Source: Candidatus Chryseobacterium colombiense (GTDB lineage: Bacteria; Bacteroidota; Bacteroidia; Flavobacteriales; Weeksellaceae). Taken from it: a stretch of 64,000 nucleotides of DNA. Positions 34,222 through 43,306 of this stretch are shown here, in pieces. The stretch is from positions 4,098,001 through 4,162,000 of the forward strand of contig CP119310.1 in assembly GCA_029203185.1 (NCBI GenBank), given 5' to 3'. Both the position numbers and the translations under genes were made by a program. Under the pieces are notes generated by a model, which saw nothing but the letters and a program-made list of their open reading frames with translations, was not told where the DNA came from and did not search any database. Position 1 is the stretch's first letter. Each line of letters starts with the position of its first letter.

Positions 34222-35145
34222 ATGAAACTTTTAGTTGTAGGAAGTGTTGCATTTGATGCAATTGAAACACCATTTGGTAAAACAGATAAAATCTTAGGAG
34301 GTGCAGCCACTTATATCGGAATCACATCGTCTATCTTAGGAGTGAAATCCGGAATCGTTTCTGTAGTAGGAGGAGATTTTCCGCAGGAATATCTTGATAT
34401 GTTTACAGACAGAGATGTAAATATTGAAGGAATTGAAATCGTAAAAGAAGGAAAAACATTCTTCTGGGCAGGAAAATACCATAATGATCTGAACACAAGA
34501 GATACATTAGCTACTGAAGTCAACGTTTTAGAGAACTTTGATCCGAAAATTCCGGATTCTATGCAGGATGCTGAGATTTTGCTGTTAGGAAACCTTCATC
34601 CGGGAGTTCAGTTGTCTGTTCTTGAAAAAATGAACAAACGTCCGCAACTTGTTATTCTTGATACCATGAATTTCTGGATGGATACAGCTTGGGATATTTT
34701 GATGGATATGATTGCTAAAACTGATGTAATCACTATTAATGATGAAGAAGCAAGACAACTTTCAGGAGAATATTCTTTGGTGAAAGCTGCTAAAAAAATC
34801 CATACCATGGGGCCGAAATATGTGATCATTAAAAAAGGAGAGCACGGAGCTTTACTTTTCCATGATAATAACGTTTTTGCCATTCCTGCATTACCTTTAG
34901 AAGAAGTTTTTGATCCAACAGGAGCGGGAGATACTTTTGCAGGAGGTTTTGCTGCTTATCTTGCTAAAAAAGGTAAAATTGATTTTGAAACTATGAAGTC
35001 TGCATTAATCGTAGGATCTGCAATGGCGTCATTTACCGTTGAGAAATTCGGAACGGAAAGAATTCAGGAAGTGGAAGAATCTGATATGTTCAGCCGATTG
35101 AGACAATTCAAAGAATTGACAACTTTTGATGTTGAACTACAATAA
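34222..35145 (+). CDS. PfkB/ribokinase-family sugar or nucleoside kinase
   Basis: 307 residues from the ATG at 34222 (MKLLVVGSVAFDAIETPFG). PfkB signature 1 is GGAATYIGITSS and signature 2 is DPTGAGDTFAGGFAAYL, with the catalytic Asp in GAGD. It phosphorylates a small substrate using ATP in the cytoplasm; the family includes ribokinase, fructokinase and adenosine kinase and the substrate cannot be told. It starts 28 bases after gldD and may be co-transcribed. Confidence 0.87.
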   Translation: MKLLVVGSVAFDAIETPFGKTDKILGGAATYIGITSSILGVKSGIVSVVGGDFPQEYLDMFTDRDVNIEGIEIVKEGKTFFWAGKYHNDLNTRDTLATEVNVLENFDPKIPDSMQDAEILLLGNLHPGVQLSVLEKMNKRPQLVILDTMNFWMDTAWDILMDMIAKTDVITINDEEARQLSGEYSLVKAAKKIHTMGPKYVIIKKGEHGALLFHDNNVFAIPALPLEEVFDPTGAGDTFAGGFAAYLAKKGKIDFETMKSALIVGSAMASFTVEKFGTERIQEVEESDMFSRLRQFKELTTFDVELQ

Positions 35146-35232
35146 ATAAAGCTTTTTAAGAAATATTTATAATAAAAAATTTAGTCTAATTGATTAAGAA
35201 TTCTAAATTTGCAACTTGTTTAAAATAGTAAA

Positions 35233-36597
35233 ATGATAAATAAACTAAAAATCACTTTTCTTTTTGGGATTTTCATGCTGATTTTTTCTGCTAACATAAA
35301 TGCTCAGCTAAAGAAGGGACAGTTAGTAGACGGTATTTCAGCGGTAATAGGAGATGAAATTGTTCTAGAATCTGATGTAGAAGAGCAAATGAATTATGGA
35401 AAGCAACAGGGAATTTCCAATGTAAACAAATGTGAGTTTTTGGAAAACTTAATTAATAACAAACTTTTAGTATATCAGGCTAAAAGAGATACGTTAATTG
35501 AGAACCGTTCTGCATCTATAAAAGAAGGTGCAAATGCGAAATATCAGCAGTTACTTTCTCAGTTTCCGGACGAAAAAACGATGTTGGCAGCTTATAAGTT
35601 CAGAAATGCTTATGAAATGAAGAATACGATCGAGAAAATTGATACCGATCAGTATTACGGACAGGCTAAATATCAGAGAATTACAGAAAAAGCTGACGTT
35701 ACTCCAAATGAAGTAACAGACTTCTACAATATGTACAAGACACAATTGCCGGAAATTAAAGACGAAGTGTCTTTAGGGCAAATCATGATGTACCCTAAAT
35801 TGACGGAAGCTCATAAGCAAGAATTAATCAATAGACTAAAAAAAGTAAAACAGGATATTCTTGGAGGTGAAAGCTTTGAGAGCCAGGCAAGAATTTATTC
35901 AGAAGACGAAGGTTCTGCAGTAAACGGAGGTTTGATGAAGAACATTTATAAAGGTCAGATGGTAAAGCCTTTCGAAGCAGCAGCATTAAACCTGCAGGAA
36001 GGTGAGATCTCAGACCCGATAGAATCTGAATTTGGTTACCACATTATCCAACTGGTGAAAAAGACAGGGAAAATGTATGATGCAAGACACATCTTGTTGA
36101 TGGGTACTCCTACAGACGAGGAAATCAAGACTGCTAAAAAGAAACTGGATAGTATCAGAACCCTTATTGTGGATGGAAAAATCAGCTTTAAAGATGCGGC
36201 ATTCAGATTTTCAGATGATAAGAGAACTAAATTCAACGGAGGGTTAGTTCCTGGAGCAGACGGTTCAAGTAAAATTGAAAGAGAAAGTATCCCGGGAACC
36301 ATTACTTACGAGTTGGCAGGTCTTAAAAAAGGAGATATTACAACAGCTTTTGAAGATGCAGAAAACAAAAGAAAAGTTGTGAAAATCATCAAGATTGAAG
36401 ATGAAATTCCTTCTCACAAGATTACCTTAGAAACAGATTACGACAGGATAAAGCAGTTAGCTCTCAATAAAAAGAAAAATGAAATGATCGAAAAGTATGT
36501 GAATTCAAAACTGCCGACTACATTTATTTCGATTGATGGCCGATATGATTCTTGTAGTTTCAAAGGAAACTGGAAAAAAGAATCCCTTAAAAAATAA
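35233..36597 (+). CDS. Periplasmic SurA/PpiC-type peptidylprolyl isomerase
   Basis: 454 residues with a signal peptide (ITFLFGIFMLIFSANINAQ). A SurA-like N-domain (20-170) precedes two parvulin domains (about 175-270 and 285-380): GQIMMYPKLTEAHKQELIN and RHILLMGTPTDEEI mark their starts, each followed by GGLMKN or GGLVPG. It should help fold outer-membrane proteins. A TAAATTTG box at 35204-35211 gives a plausible promoter and a terminator follows, so it is monocistronic. Confidence 0.9.
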   Translation: MINKLKITFLFGIFMLIFSANINAQLKKGQLVDGISAVIGDEIVLESDVEEQMNYGKQQGISNVNKCEFLENLINNKLLVYQAKRDTLIENRSASIKEGANAKYQQLLSQFPDEKTMLAAYKFRNAYEMKNTIEKIDTDQYYGQAKYQRITEKADVTPNEVTDFYNMYKTQLPEIKDEVSLGQIMMYPKLTEAHKQELINRLKKVKQDILGGESFESQARIYSEDEGSAVNGGLMKNIYKGQMVKPFEAAALNLQEGEISDPIESEFGYHIIQLVKKTGKMYDARHILLMGTPTDEEIKTAKKKLDSIRTLIVDGKISFKDAAFRFSDDKRTKFNGGLVPGADGSSKIERESIPGTITYELAGLKKGDITTAFEDAENKRKVVKIIKIEDEIPSHKITLETDYDRIKQLALNKKKNEMIEKYVNSKLPTTFISIDGRYDSCSFKGNWKKESLKK

Positions 36598-36600
36598 ATA

Positions 36601-36632
36601 AAAAACCTTCAGAATTTTCTGAAGGTTTTTTT
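36601..36632 (+). terminator. Terminator after the PPIase gene
   Basis: 14-bp stem AAAAACCTTCAGAA / TTCTGAAGGTTTTT with a two-base loop and a T tail. Confidence 0.85.
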
Positions 36633-36670
36633 ATGTCTGAATATCTTACTTTTGATATAAATAATAAAAG

Positions 36671-37162
36671 ATGGATTACGACTTTTATAAAAGAACATTT
36701 CAGGAAATAATAAAAGATATTCCACGAAAACAGTTTGAAGACGCAGGCTTGGAATTATCAGTTCATGAAGTGATGGACTCAATTGCTTTGAAAATTTATA
36801 AACCGGCATGGTCTAATGATTTGCAATCTCCGCTAACTTCAAAAAGCAGAATATTTTTTTCAGTATGGATAAATGATAAAACGAATAAAGAAGAAAAGCT
36901 GTACTATAATATTCATGCTTTGAAGCTTCGTGAATTGAAAGGTTATCAAATAACGAGTAGAGATTTTGCTGAAAAATTTAGAAACAGATTTATTGAAAAC
37001 CAAAAAGATTGGGAAAATGTAAGAATAGATTTTGGGCCGTTAACGTTAATGGAAGGGTGGATAAATCTGAATGCCGAAACCATTCATAATGATATAATTG
37101 ATCTGTCTGAAAAATTTCTAAAAATAAGCCCCATTATTGATGAGACTTTAAAAACATTTTAA
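36671..37162 (+). CDS. Cytoplasmic protein of unknown function
   Basis: 163 residues with no signal peptide or membrane helix. The sequence is mixed alpha/beta with SRIFFSVWINDKTNKEEKLYYNIHALKLRELKGY; I recognise no family. The ATG at 36671 is preceded by AAAAG and lies just after the PPIase terminator, so it has its own transcript or is joined to the next gene 78 bases on. Confidence 0.6.
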   Translation: MDYDFYKRTFQEIIKDIPRKQFEDAGLELSVHEVMDSIALKIYKPAWSNDLQSPLTSKSRIFFSVWINDKTNKEEKLYYNIHALKLRELKGYQITSRDFAEKFRNRFIENQKDWENVRIDFGPLTLMEGWINLNAETIHNDIIDLSEKFLKISPIIDETLKTF

Positions 37163-37240
37163 TCTTTACAGAGCTTTATTTGAAATGATTTTTCATATTT
37201 TTTATTCATGGAAAACAACTGTTTTTAGTATTTTTACAAG

Positions 37241-38230
37241 ATGAGTAACTTTATAGATTTCAATTCAGCTAAAAAACTTCATGAAATGCAGCAGAGTCAA
37301 AATAGAATCACGCAACTTTTTGATATACAATATCCTATTATTCAGGCAGGAATGATTTGGCATTCCGGATGGAGATTGGCTTCCGCGGTTTCTAATTGTG
37401 GTGGTTTAGGATTAATAGGCGCGGGAAGTATGTATCCGGATGTTTTAAGAGAAAACATCCAGAAATGTAAACAGGCTACAGATAAACCTTTTGGAGTAAA
37501 TGTACCTATGCTGTATCCGAATCTGGATGAAGTGATTCAGATTATTTTGGAAGAAGGGGTAAAGATTGTATTTACTTCCGCAGGAAATCCGAAAACTTAT
37601 ACAGAAACCCTTCAGAAAGAAGGTTTAAAAGTAGCTCACGTAGTTTCTTCTACCAAATTTGCAATGAAATGTGAAGATGCAGGCGTGGATGCAATAGTAG
37701 CCGAAGGTTTTGAAGCAGGAGGTCACAACGGAAGAGATGAAACCACTACATTTTGTTTAATTCCCAACGTAAAAAAGCATATTTCCAAGCCATTAATTGC
37801 TGCAGGAGGAATTGCATTAGGTTCTCAGATAAAGGCCGCCATGATTCTCGGTGCAGATGGGGTTCAGATCGGTTCCCGTTTTGCAGCAACTGTAGAAGCA
37901 AGTGCTCATGAAAACTGGAAACGAAAAATCACCGAACTCAAGGAAGGAGATACTCATTTAACATTAAAAGAACTGGCACCTGTAAGGATGGTTAAAAATA
38001 AGTTCTTTAATGAATTGGAAGAGATTTACAACGTAGGAAGAAATAAAGAATCTTTAATCGCTTCTCTAGGTCGCGCAAGAGCTAAGAAAGGGATGTTCGA
38101 AGGAGATATGGAAGATGGAGAGTTGGAAATCGGGCAGGTTTCAGCTTTAATTGATGATATTCTTCCGGTAGATACTGTTTTCAGAAATTTATTAAAGGAA
38201 TTTGAAGCAGCACATAATCCAAGCTTATAA
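37241..38230 (+). CDS. NAD(P)H-dependent flavin oxidoreductase, nitronate monooxygenase-like
   Basis: 329 residues. The TIM-barrel FMN enzyme pattern is present: PIIQAGMIWHSGWRLASAVS, GGLGLIGAGS, GFEAGGHNGRDETTTF (FMN-binding Gly-rich loop) and AAGGIALGSQIKAAMILGAD. Members oxidise nitronates or reduce enoyl substrates (FabK-like). A catalytic His is present in AGGHNG. Cytoplasmic; function beyond the class is inferred. Confidence 0.85.
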   Translation: MSNFIDFNSAKKLHEMQQSQNRITQLFDIQYPIIQAGMIWHSGWRLASAVSNCGGLGLIGAGSMYPDVLRENIQKCKQATDKPFGVNVPMLYPNLDEVIQIILEEGVKIVFTSAGNPKTYTETLQKEGLKVAHVVSSTKFAMKCEDAGVDAIVAEGFEAGGHNGRDETTTFCLIPNVKKHISKPLIAAGGIALGSQIKAAMILGADGVQIGSRFAATVEASAHENWKRKITELKEGDTHLTLKELAPVRMVKNKFFNELEEIYNVGRNKESLIASLGRARAKKGMFEGDMEDGELEIGQVSALIDDILPVDTVFRNLLKEFEAAHNPSL

Positions 38231-38405
38231 AAGCAATCAAATAGTAGTTATTTAAATAACAAAATGCATAAAAATTTTAACCATTAAGAACTTTAGAGCA
38301 TTAAGATTAGCCTACTATTCTAGAAGATCTATGGATTTCTATCTTAACTCTGCTTAAAATTTAATTCTCCTTATGGTTAAAATAAAATTTAAAGTTTCTA
38401 AATAA

Positions 38406-39182
38406 ATGGAAGGGAAAATAGTTGATGTAAACGGTAAAAAACTTTATATAGAATATCAGAATTCATTTCAAAATAAACCTACCATTGTCTTTTTACACGA
38501 TTCTTTAGGATCTGCACAGCTTTGGAGGGATTTTCCTTCAAAATTATCCGAAGCTACTCAATGCAACGTTCTTGTCTATGATCGTTTGGGATACGGAAAG
38601 TCTTTTCCGATGCCTACTCACGAAAGAGAAAACAATTATATGGAGATCGAAGCGGATATTCTGAATGATATTTTAAATAAATTCAATATCAATGATGTCA
38701 TTCTTTTCGGGCACAGTGACGGAGGTACGATTGCATTGATTACCGCCTCAAAATACCCTGAAAAAATAAAAGCTGTCATTTGTGAAGCCGGACATATTTT
38801 CGTGGAAGAGGTAACCGTAAAAGGAGTAAAAGATGCTTTGGAAGCTTATCAAACAACCAATCTTCCGGAACGTTTGCAGAAATATCATGGTGATAAAGTT
38901 CCGATGATGGTAAAAGCATGGACGGAAATCTGGCTGAGCGAAAAATTCAGAAGCTGGAATATTGAGTATCTGCTGAAAAATATTAAAAGTCCGCTGCTTT
39001 TTATTCAGGGAGAAGCCGATGAATACGGAACATTAGATCAGGTGGAAAAAACCATTTCGCAGGTAAGCGGAAGCGCAGAAAAATTGATCATTCCCAATAT
39101 CGGGCACACTCCACATAAAGAAACTCCGGATGTTGTTTTGAATAAAGCAGCTGAATTTATTAAACAACAAATAGAAATTTAA
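38406..39182 (+). CDS. Alpha/beta hydrolase
   Basis: 258 residues. The nucleophile elbow is FGHSDGG (Ser about 102), with the oxyanion strand VFLHDSLGSAQLWR, acid residue near GEADEYG and catalytic His in PNIGHTPH. The residues fit the AB_hydrolase_1 group that includes esterases and haloperoxidase-like enzymes. No signal peptide. It appears to end at its own terminator. Confidence 0.85.
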   Translation: MEGKIVDVNGKKLYIEYQNSFQNKPTIVFLHDSLGSAQLWRDFPSKLSEATQCNVLVYDRLGYGKSFPMPTHERENNYMEIEADILNDILNKFNINDVILFGHSDGGTIALITASKYPEKIKAVICEAGHIFVEEVTVKGVKDALEAYQTTNLPERLQKYHGDKVPMMVKAWTEIWLSEKFRSWNIEYLLKNIKSPLLFIQGEADEYGTLDQVEKTISQVSGSAEKLIIPNIGHTPHKETPDVVLNKAAEFIKQQIEI

Positions 39183-39219
39183 GAATGTAAAGCTTCTCTG
39201 AGGCAATCAGGAATAACAA

Positions 39220-39247
39220 AAGCGGGCTTTAGCCCGCTTAATTTTTT
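39220..39247 (+). terminator. Terminator after the hydrolase gene
   Basis: Stem AAGCGGGC / GCCCGCTT around TTTA, followed by AATTTTTT. Confidence 0.8.
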
Positions 39248-39272
39248 ATGAACAAAACTTATTAAAGCTGCT

Positions 39273-39340
39273 TGCCATTCTGAAAGAAGCGAAGCGTATT
39301 GAAGAATCTTATGATTAAATGGATTCTTCACTTTAGGAAG
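39273..39340. repeat. Interspersed palindromic element, copy 4
   Basis: CCATTCTGAAAGAAGCGAAGC, GAAGAATCT and the complementary GGATTCTTCACTTTAGG mark a degenerate copy of the 6543-type element, here in front of the minus-strand HD gene's 3' end. Confidence 0.5.
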
Positions 39341-39346
39341 ACTGTA

Positions 39347-39967
39347 TCATAGAAATTTTCCAATTTCCCACTCAATATTCTTCTTCGCCTGTTCCTCATA
39401 CTTTTCTCTGAAATAATCTGTTTTAAAAATCTTTTCCATAGCTAAAAAATGTTTCAAAACCTTTCTTCTTCCCGGTTTATACAGAAGGTCTGGATAAATA
39501 GAATATTCCTTTCGAATCTTTTTAGTGTAATCCATATATGTTTCCAAATCCTTTCCAAGAATAGAAAGATCAGCATCCAAAAGATAATCAACGTCTATAT
39601 CATTAGAACTTAGATGAGCTTTGGTAGCTAAAATTTGTCGGTAGATTTCAGAAATATCTATTTCATTGATGTTGAGTTCTCGAAGCCTTACTTTTGCAAA
39701 ATCTGCACTTTTCTCTTCATTAGATTTTGACGAAGCATCATAAATGACATCATGATAAAAGACACTGAACGAAATATTGGGATAATTTGAAATTTTGTCC
39801 TTTACCTCATCAAGCTCAGAGAACATACTTTCCAGATGTTCAAGATTGTGATAATGTCTGCCTTTCTGAGAATAATTTATTTCAATCTCGGACCATAGTT
39901 TTTCGACAAGCTTTTGATCTTGGGTAAACTGCAGGCCATTTTCTGAAAACCTTTCTTTCAAATTCAT
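39347..39967 (-). CDS. HD-superfamily phosphohydrolase-like protein (COG4339)
   Basis: 206 residues from the ATG at 39967 (MNLKERFSENG); an in-frame start further up would overlap the rhodanese gene. Metal-binding signatures are YHNLEHLESMF and FYHDVIYD, the HD pair, then a third conserved Asp in YLLDADLSILG. The family is predicted to be metal-dependent hydrolases. The rhodanese gene ends 29 bases upstream with a terminator, so it probably has its own promoter. Confidence 0.82.
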   Translation of the reverse strand: MNLKERFSENGLQFTQDQKLVEKLWSEIEINYSQKGRHYHNLEHLESMFSELDEVKDKISNYPNISFSVFYHDVIYDASSKSNEEKSADFAKVRLRELNINEIDISEIYRQILATKAHLSSNDIDVDYLLDADLSILGKDLETYMDYTKKIRKEYSIYPDLLYKPGRRKVLKHFLAMEKIFKTDYFREKYEEQAKKNIEWEIGKFL

Positions 39968-39982
39968 GCTAAGATTTTTATA

Positions 39983-40010
39983 TAAAAAAAGGAACTTTAA
40001 AAAGTTCCTT
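39983..40010 (-). terminator. Terminator overlapping the rhodanese stop codon
   Basis: Stem AAGGAACTTT / AAAGTTCCTT (39989-40010), with a run of T following in the minus direction. The rhodanese stop codon is within the hairpin. Confidence 0.7.
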
Positions 40011-40296
40011 GATTTGCTTCGATCGTTGCTTTCAGGTCTGCCCAACCGCCACCATTGTAGCCGTCTTTCAAACCTTGAGCATTTAAATATTCTAATGCTT
40101 TTCCGCTTCTGTTTCCGCTTCTGCAGAATAGGATAACCGGTTTCTCGATAGAAAGAATTTCATCCTGTCTGTCTTCTACTTCTCCCAATGGGATATTGGT
40201 AGCACCATCAATATTTCCGTCCATTTCCAGTTCCATAGGTTCACGAACGTCGATCAATTCATAATTTCCTGATTTTATTACTTCTGCTAAAGACAT
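39997..40296 (-). CDS. Rhodanese-like domain protein
   Basis: 99 residues from the ATG at 40296 (MSLAEVIKSGNYELIDVREP); a longer frame upstream is rejected because it overlaps the divergent queG promoter. The active-site loop is ILFCRSGNRSG with the catalytic Cys, and the typical GHIPGA-like region reads GNIDGATNIPLG. It is a single-domain sulfurtransferase of the cytoplasm; the acceptor is unknown. Confidence 0.9.
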   Translation of the reverse strand: MSLAEVIKSGNYELIDVREPMELEMDGNIDGATNIPLGEVEDRQDEILSIEKPVILFCRSGNRSGKALEYLNAQGLKDGYNGGGWADLKATIEANQGTF

Positions 40297-40418
40297 AATT
40301 ACTAATATTTTAGAGTTAAAAAAATTACAATGGATTCCTTGAAAGATATCTACCTTTGCATAAGAATCCAAAGCCTAAACAAATTTATAAAATAATCTTA
40401 GTTTTGCAATGCGAAATT

Positions 40419-41363
40419 ATGAATTCAACTGCCGAAAAATATTCACAGCTTATTAAAGCCAAAGCTAAAAGTTTTGGATTCCAGAATTGTGGAATTTCGA
40501 AAGCAGATTTCCTCGAAGAAGAGGCATCCCGCCTGGAAAAATGGCTAAAGAATGATTTTCATGGCGAGATGAAATACATGGAAAATCATTTCGATAAAAG
40601 ACTGGATCCGAGATTGTTGGTAGAAGGTTCAAAATCTGTCATTTCACTTTCGTATAATTATTTTCCCGAAGAGAAAATTTCTGCACTGGAGAATTTCAAG
40701 ATTTCAAAATATGCTTATGCAGAAGATTATCATGAAGTGATTAAAGAAATTCTTCGCGAAATGGTGTCTGAGCTCCAGGAAGAGATCGGAGAATTCGGAT
40801 TTCGTGTTTTTGTAGATTCGGCACCCGTTTTGGAAAGAAGCTGGGCCAGGAAATCAGGAATAGGATGGGTAGGAAAGAACGCGAATCTGATTACCAAGCA
40901 AAGCGGTTCTTTTTACTTTTTGGCAGAAATCATCTGTGATCTAGAGCTTATACCGGATCATCCGGTAACCGATCATTGCGGAAGCTGTAGAAAATGCATT
41001 GATGCCTGTCCTACCAACGCCATTATTTCTGAAAAAATTATTGACGGAAGCAAATGTATTTCGTATGCAACCATAGAACTGAAAAACGAAATTCCGGATT
41101 ATTTCAAAGATAAGATGGATGACTGGATGTTCGGCTGTGACGTTTGTCAGGATGTTTGTCCCTGGAACAGGTTTTCGGCTCCCAATAAACAAAGCAGGTT
41201 TCAGCCAAATGAAGCTTTAAAAAACTTTAAAAAAGGAGAATGGAAAGAACTGACCCAGGAATTATTCTCCGAAATCTTCAGAAAATCTCCTGTAAAGAGA
41301 ACAAAATTCGCAGGTTTGAAAAGAAATATTGAGTTTTTAGACCCTTCCAAAGAGAAAAAATAG
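40419..41363 (+). CDS. queG: Epoxyqueuosine reductase
   Basis: 314 residues from the ATG at 40419 (MNSTAEKYSQLIK). It performs the last step of queuosine synthesis, reducing epoxyqueuosine in tRNA with cobalamin and two Fe-S clusters. Cluster motifs are CGSCRKCIDACP and CDVCQDVCP, with ARKSGIGWVGKNANL before them as the family landmark. The C-terminal extension typical of long QueG forms is absent. Other queuosine genes are not in the window. Confidence 0.92.
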   Translation: MNSTAEKYSQLIKAKAKSFGFQNCGISKADFLEEEASRLEKWLKNDFHGEMKYMENHFDKRLDPRLLVEGSKSVISLSYNYFPEEKISALENFKISKYAYAEDYHEVIKEILREMVSELQEEIGEFGFRVFVDSAPVLERSWARKSGIGWVGKNANLITKQSGSFYFLAEIICDLELIPDHPVTDHCGSCRKCIDACPTNAIISEKIIDGSKCISYATIELKNEIPDYFKDKMDDWMFGCDVCQDVCPWNRFSAPNKQSRFQPNEALKNFKKGEWKELTQELFSEIFRKSPVKRTKFAGLKRNIEFLDPSKEKK

Positions 41364-41709
41364 ACTGTTTTTTGGTGACAAATCCTCACCTGGAATTATG
41401 GAGTTCCAAAGCAAGGAGAGAAAATCGGCCATACCTTAAAATTTCAGTCTTTAAGGAGGAAGAGGTTTATTGAAGAAAAAGTGCTTCCAATAAAGAAAAA
41501 ATTGACTTCCGGGAGATTGGATCTCACCAAAAATCAACGTCTTTTTTGTACTCTTTTAGGGGCAACTTTTACTCTAATTTTAAATCTCTTTTGGGATTTG
41601 GAAGTTTTGTGCATATTTGTGATATTTTGTTACTTAAATTTAATAAAAATTTGATTTAAAAACAAATATTTTCATTAAACTTGATTGTTAAATTTCATTA
41701 ATATAAAAC
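41364..41709. other. Non-coding gap
   Basis: 346 bases, GC near the genome mean for its first half and AT-rich after. I see no ORF with a usable start and no strong hairpin; the last 80 bases look like a promoter region for the next gene (TTTAAAAACAAATATTTTC). The open translation of 41364-41470 resembles no family I know. Confidence 0.4.
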
Positions 41710-42393
41710 ATGAATGTAAAAAAAATGCTGATCCTGCTATTAAAGATATTAGGTACTGTTTTAGGGGTTGTTATTCTCTATGTTGTGTTGGGCTATCTTC
41801 TGCCTTTCATTGAAGTCTCTGCAAAAGACGACGGGCAAAAGAAAGAGATCCCGGTGTATATCTATACCAACGGCGTTCATACAGATATTGTAATGCCGGT
41901 AAAGAATGATCTGCAGGATTGGAGTCTGAAGCTTCCATTTAATAATATAAGGTCTAAGAAAACGGATTATAATTATATTGGAGTAGGATGGGGAGACAAA
42001 GGCTTTTATCTTGATACTCCTACTTGGGCGGATCTGAAGTTTTCCACAGCTTTTAAAGCTGCATTCTGGTTAAGCGAGTCTGCCATGCACTGTACATATT
42101 ACAGAGAAATGAAGGAAGGGGAAGATTGTAAGAAGATTATGATCAGCAGAAGCCAGTATCAGAAATTAGTACAATTTGTTGAAAATAAGTTTGATCAGGA
42201 TCAAAACGGGAAATTTATTTTGATTCCTACCAATGCGATGTATGGCGATAATGATGCCTTTTATGATGCTAAAGGTACGTATAGCTTTCTGTATACCTGC
42301 AATACCTGGGCAAATGACGCTCTGAAAGCCGCCGAACAAAAAGCTGCTTTCTGGACTCCTTCGGATTACGGAATATTTTTACATTATAAATAA
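41710..42393 (+). CDS. TIGR02117/DUF2459-family membrane-anchored protein
   Basis: 227 residues. One N-terminal membrane helix (LILLLKILGTVLGVVILYVV) anchors a periplasmic domain with IPVYIYTNGVHTDIVMP, YIGVGWGDKGFY and a late FLYTCNTWANDALKAA. This is the pattern of the TIGR02117 family, which has a Cys-His arrangement like NlpC-type hydrolases; catalytic activity is not proven for the family. Monocistronic with its own terminator. Confidence 0.8.
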   Translation: MNVKKMLILLLKILGTVLGVVILYVVLGYLLPFIEVSAKDDGQKKEIPVYIYTNGVHTDIVMPVKNDLQDWSLKLPFNNIRSKKTDYNYIGVGWGDKGFYLDTPTWADLKFSTAFKAAFWLSESAMHCTYYREMKEGEDCKKIMISRSQYQKLVQFVENKFDQDQNGKFILIPTNAMYGDNDAFYDAKGTYSFLYTCNTWANDALKAAEQKAAFWTPSDYGIFLHYK

Positions 42394-42404
42394 GTAGACA
42401 TAAT

Positions 42405-42433
42405 AAATGCTTCCATCTCTGGAAGCATTTTTA
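42405..42433 (+). terminator. Terminator after the TIGR02117 gene
   Basis: Stem AAATGCTTCC / GGAAGCATTT with a T run. Confidence 0.8.
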
Positions 42434-42457
42434 GTATTATATTGATTTTTCTATTTT

Positions 42458-42757
42458 TTACAGTTCATCTTCAAGGATGGCTACGATTTTATCAATAACG
42501 TCCTGCTTATTTACTTTCTTTTGATAAGTGGGCTTTGGTTCTGCAACAATATTTTGTTGTTTTTTATCAAACAGAGCATATAGGTCCAAATCTGGATGGG
42601 TTTCAATATACCATGCTAAAAAATTAAGAGGCATTGCATTTTTCCCAGAGAAATAAAGTTGGATAGATTGCGGTGTCACGCCATAAGCAGTGGCGATATC
42701 CTTCATGGTTTCTCCCTTTTCTTTGCTGTATTCTCGTATCTTCTGGTATATTTTCAT
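42458..42757 (-). CDS. XRE-family HTH regulator
   Basis: 99 residues from the ATG at 42757 (MKIYQKIREYSKEKGET); the longer open frame upstream is AT-rich leader. The HTH is KDIATAYGVTPQSIQLYFSGK (residues about 18-38). The C-terminal half is Lys-rich with a helix DKIVAILEDEL. It is divergent from the 76-residue gene at 42910, and a 7+5+7 palindrome at 42801-42819 sits in the shared region, the likely operator. Confidence 0.82.
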   Translation of the reverse strand: MKIYQKIREYSKEKGETMKDIATAYGVTPQSIQLYFSGKNAMPLNFLAWYIETHPDLDLYALFDKKQQNIVAEPKPTYQKKVNKQDVIDKIVAILEDEL

Positions 42758-42800
42758 ATTGAATAATTTTTTTTTAATCAAAACAACTATATATTGTAAA

Positions 42801-42819
42801 AACAATGAATTATTGTTTA
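42801..42819. promoter_or_regulatory. AT-rich palindrome, candidate operator
   Basis: AAACAAT (42801-42807), five bases, ATTGTTT (42813-42819), between the XRE gene and the divergent gene. It is a perfect palindrome 44 bp before the XRE start. Confidence 0.4.
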
Positions 42820-42909
42820 TTTTGATATATAATTGTATATTTGTCTTGCAAATTAATTTGCGATGAGACACAAAATTACGAAAAAAGGTTAAACAAAATT
42901 ATTTCATTC

Positions 42910-43140
42910 ATGGGCAAATTGGAGACCGCTCCCGATCAGAAGACGATTGATGAGAAGTATGATTTCATTGAACGATGGTTACCGGCACATTATACAACTT
43001 CAGTGAATATTATTTTAAAAGAAGATGTAAGAAAACCTGCATATATAAGGAAGGTGAAAAAAGAAAGGATCTCTGACCAAAAAATTCTCGATGCATTATA
43101 CAAAGTAGCACTGCTCAATAAACTGCAGGTGGAAACCTGA
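42910..43140 (+). CDS. Small protein of unknown function
   Basis: 76 residues from the ATG at 42910 (MGKLETAPDQKTIDEKYDFIE). A TTG at 42841 would give 99 residues, but the extra part lies in the regulatory region. It is helical and basic towards the end (RKVKKERISDQKILDALYKVA). No known domain. Divergent from the XRE gene, so they may be a regulator and partner pair, though there is no toxin signature. Confidence 0.5.
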   Translation: MGKLETAPDQKTIDEKYDFIERWLPAHYTTSVNIILKEDVRKPAYIRKVKKERISDQKILDALYKVALLNKLQVET

Positions 43141-43234
43141 AGATGTATACAATCTGCAATCTTACCAATAAATATTGATTTCAGAATACTGCTTATTTAT
43201 TGATACTCAAAATCTAAAAAAATCTAAAATCTTT

Positions 43235-43269
43235 GCATGGTATGGCTATTAATTGTAACCATACCGTGC
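43235..43269 (+). promoter_or_regulatory. Hairpin upstream of the four-Cys microprotein
   Basis: Stem GCATGGTATGG / CCATACCGTGC, 11 bp with one wobble pair and a 13-base loop, 38 bases before the ATG. It is in the presumed leader and could be a regulatory or stabilising hairpin. Confidence 0.4.
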
Positions 43270-43306
43270 ATGTATATTCAGCTTCAATTTAAACACAATA
43301 TGAATT

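Noticed and set aside
41364..41470. Open translation after queG, considered as a pseudogene
   Set aside because: No recognisable motif and the frame closes after about 35 codons without a start; only a note was kept.
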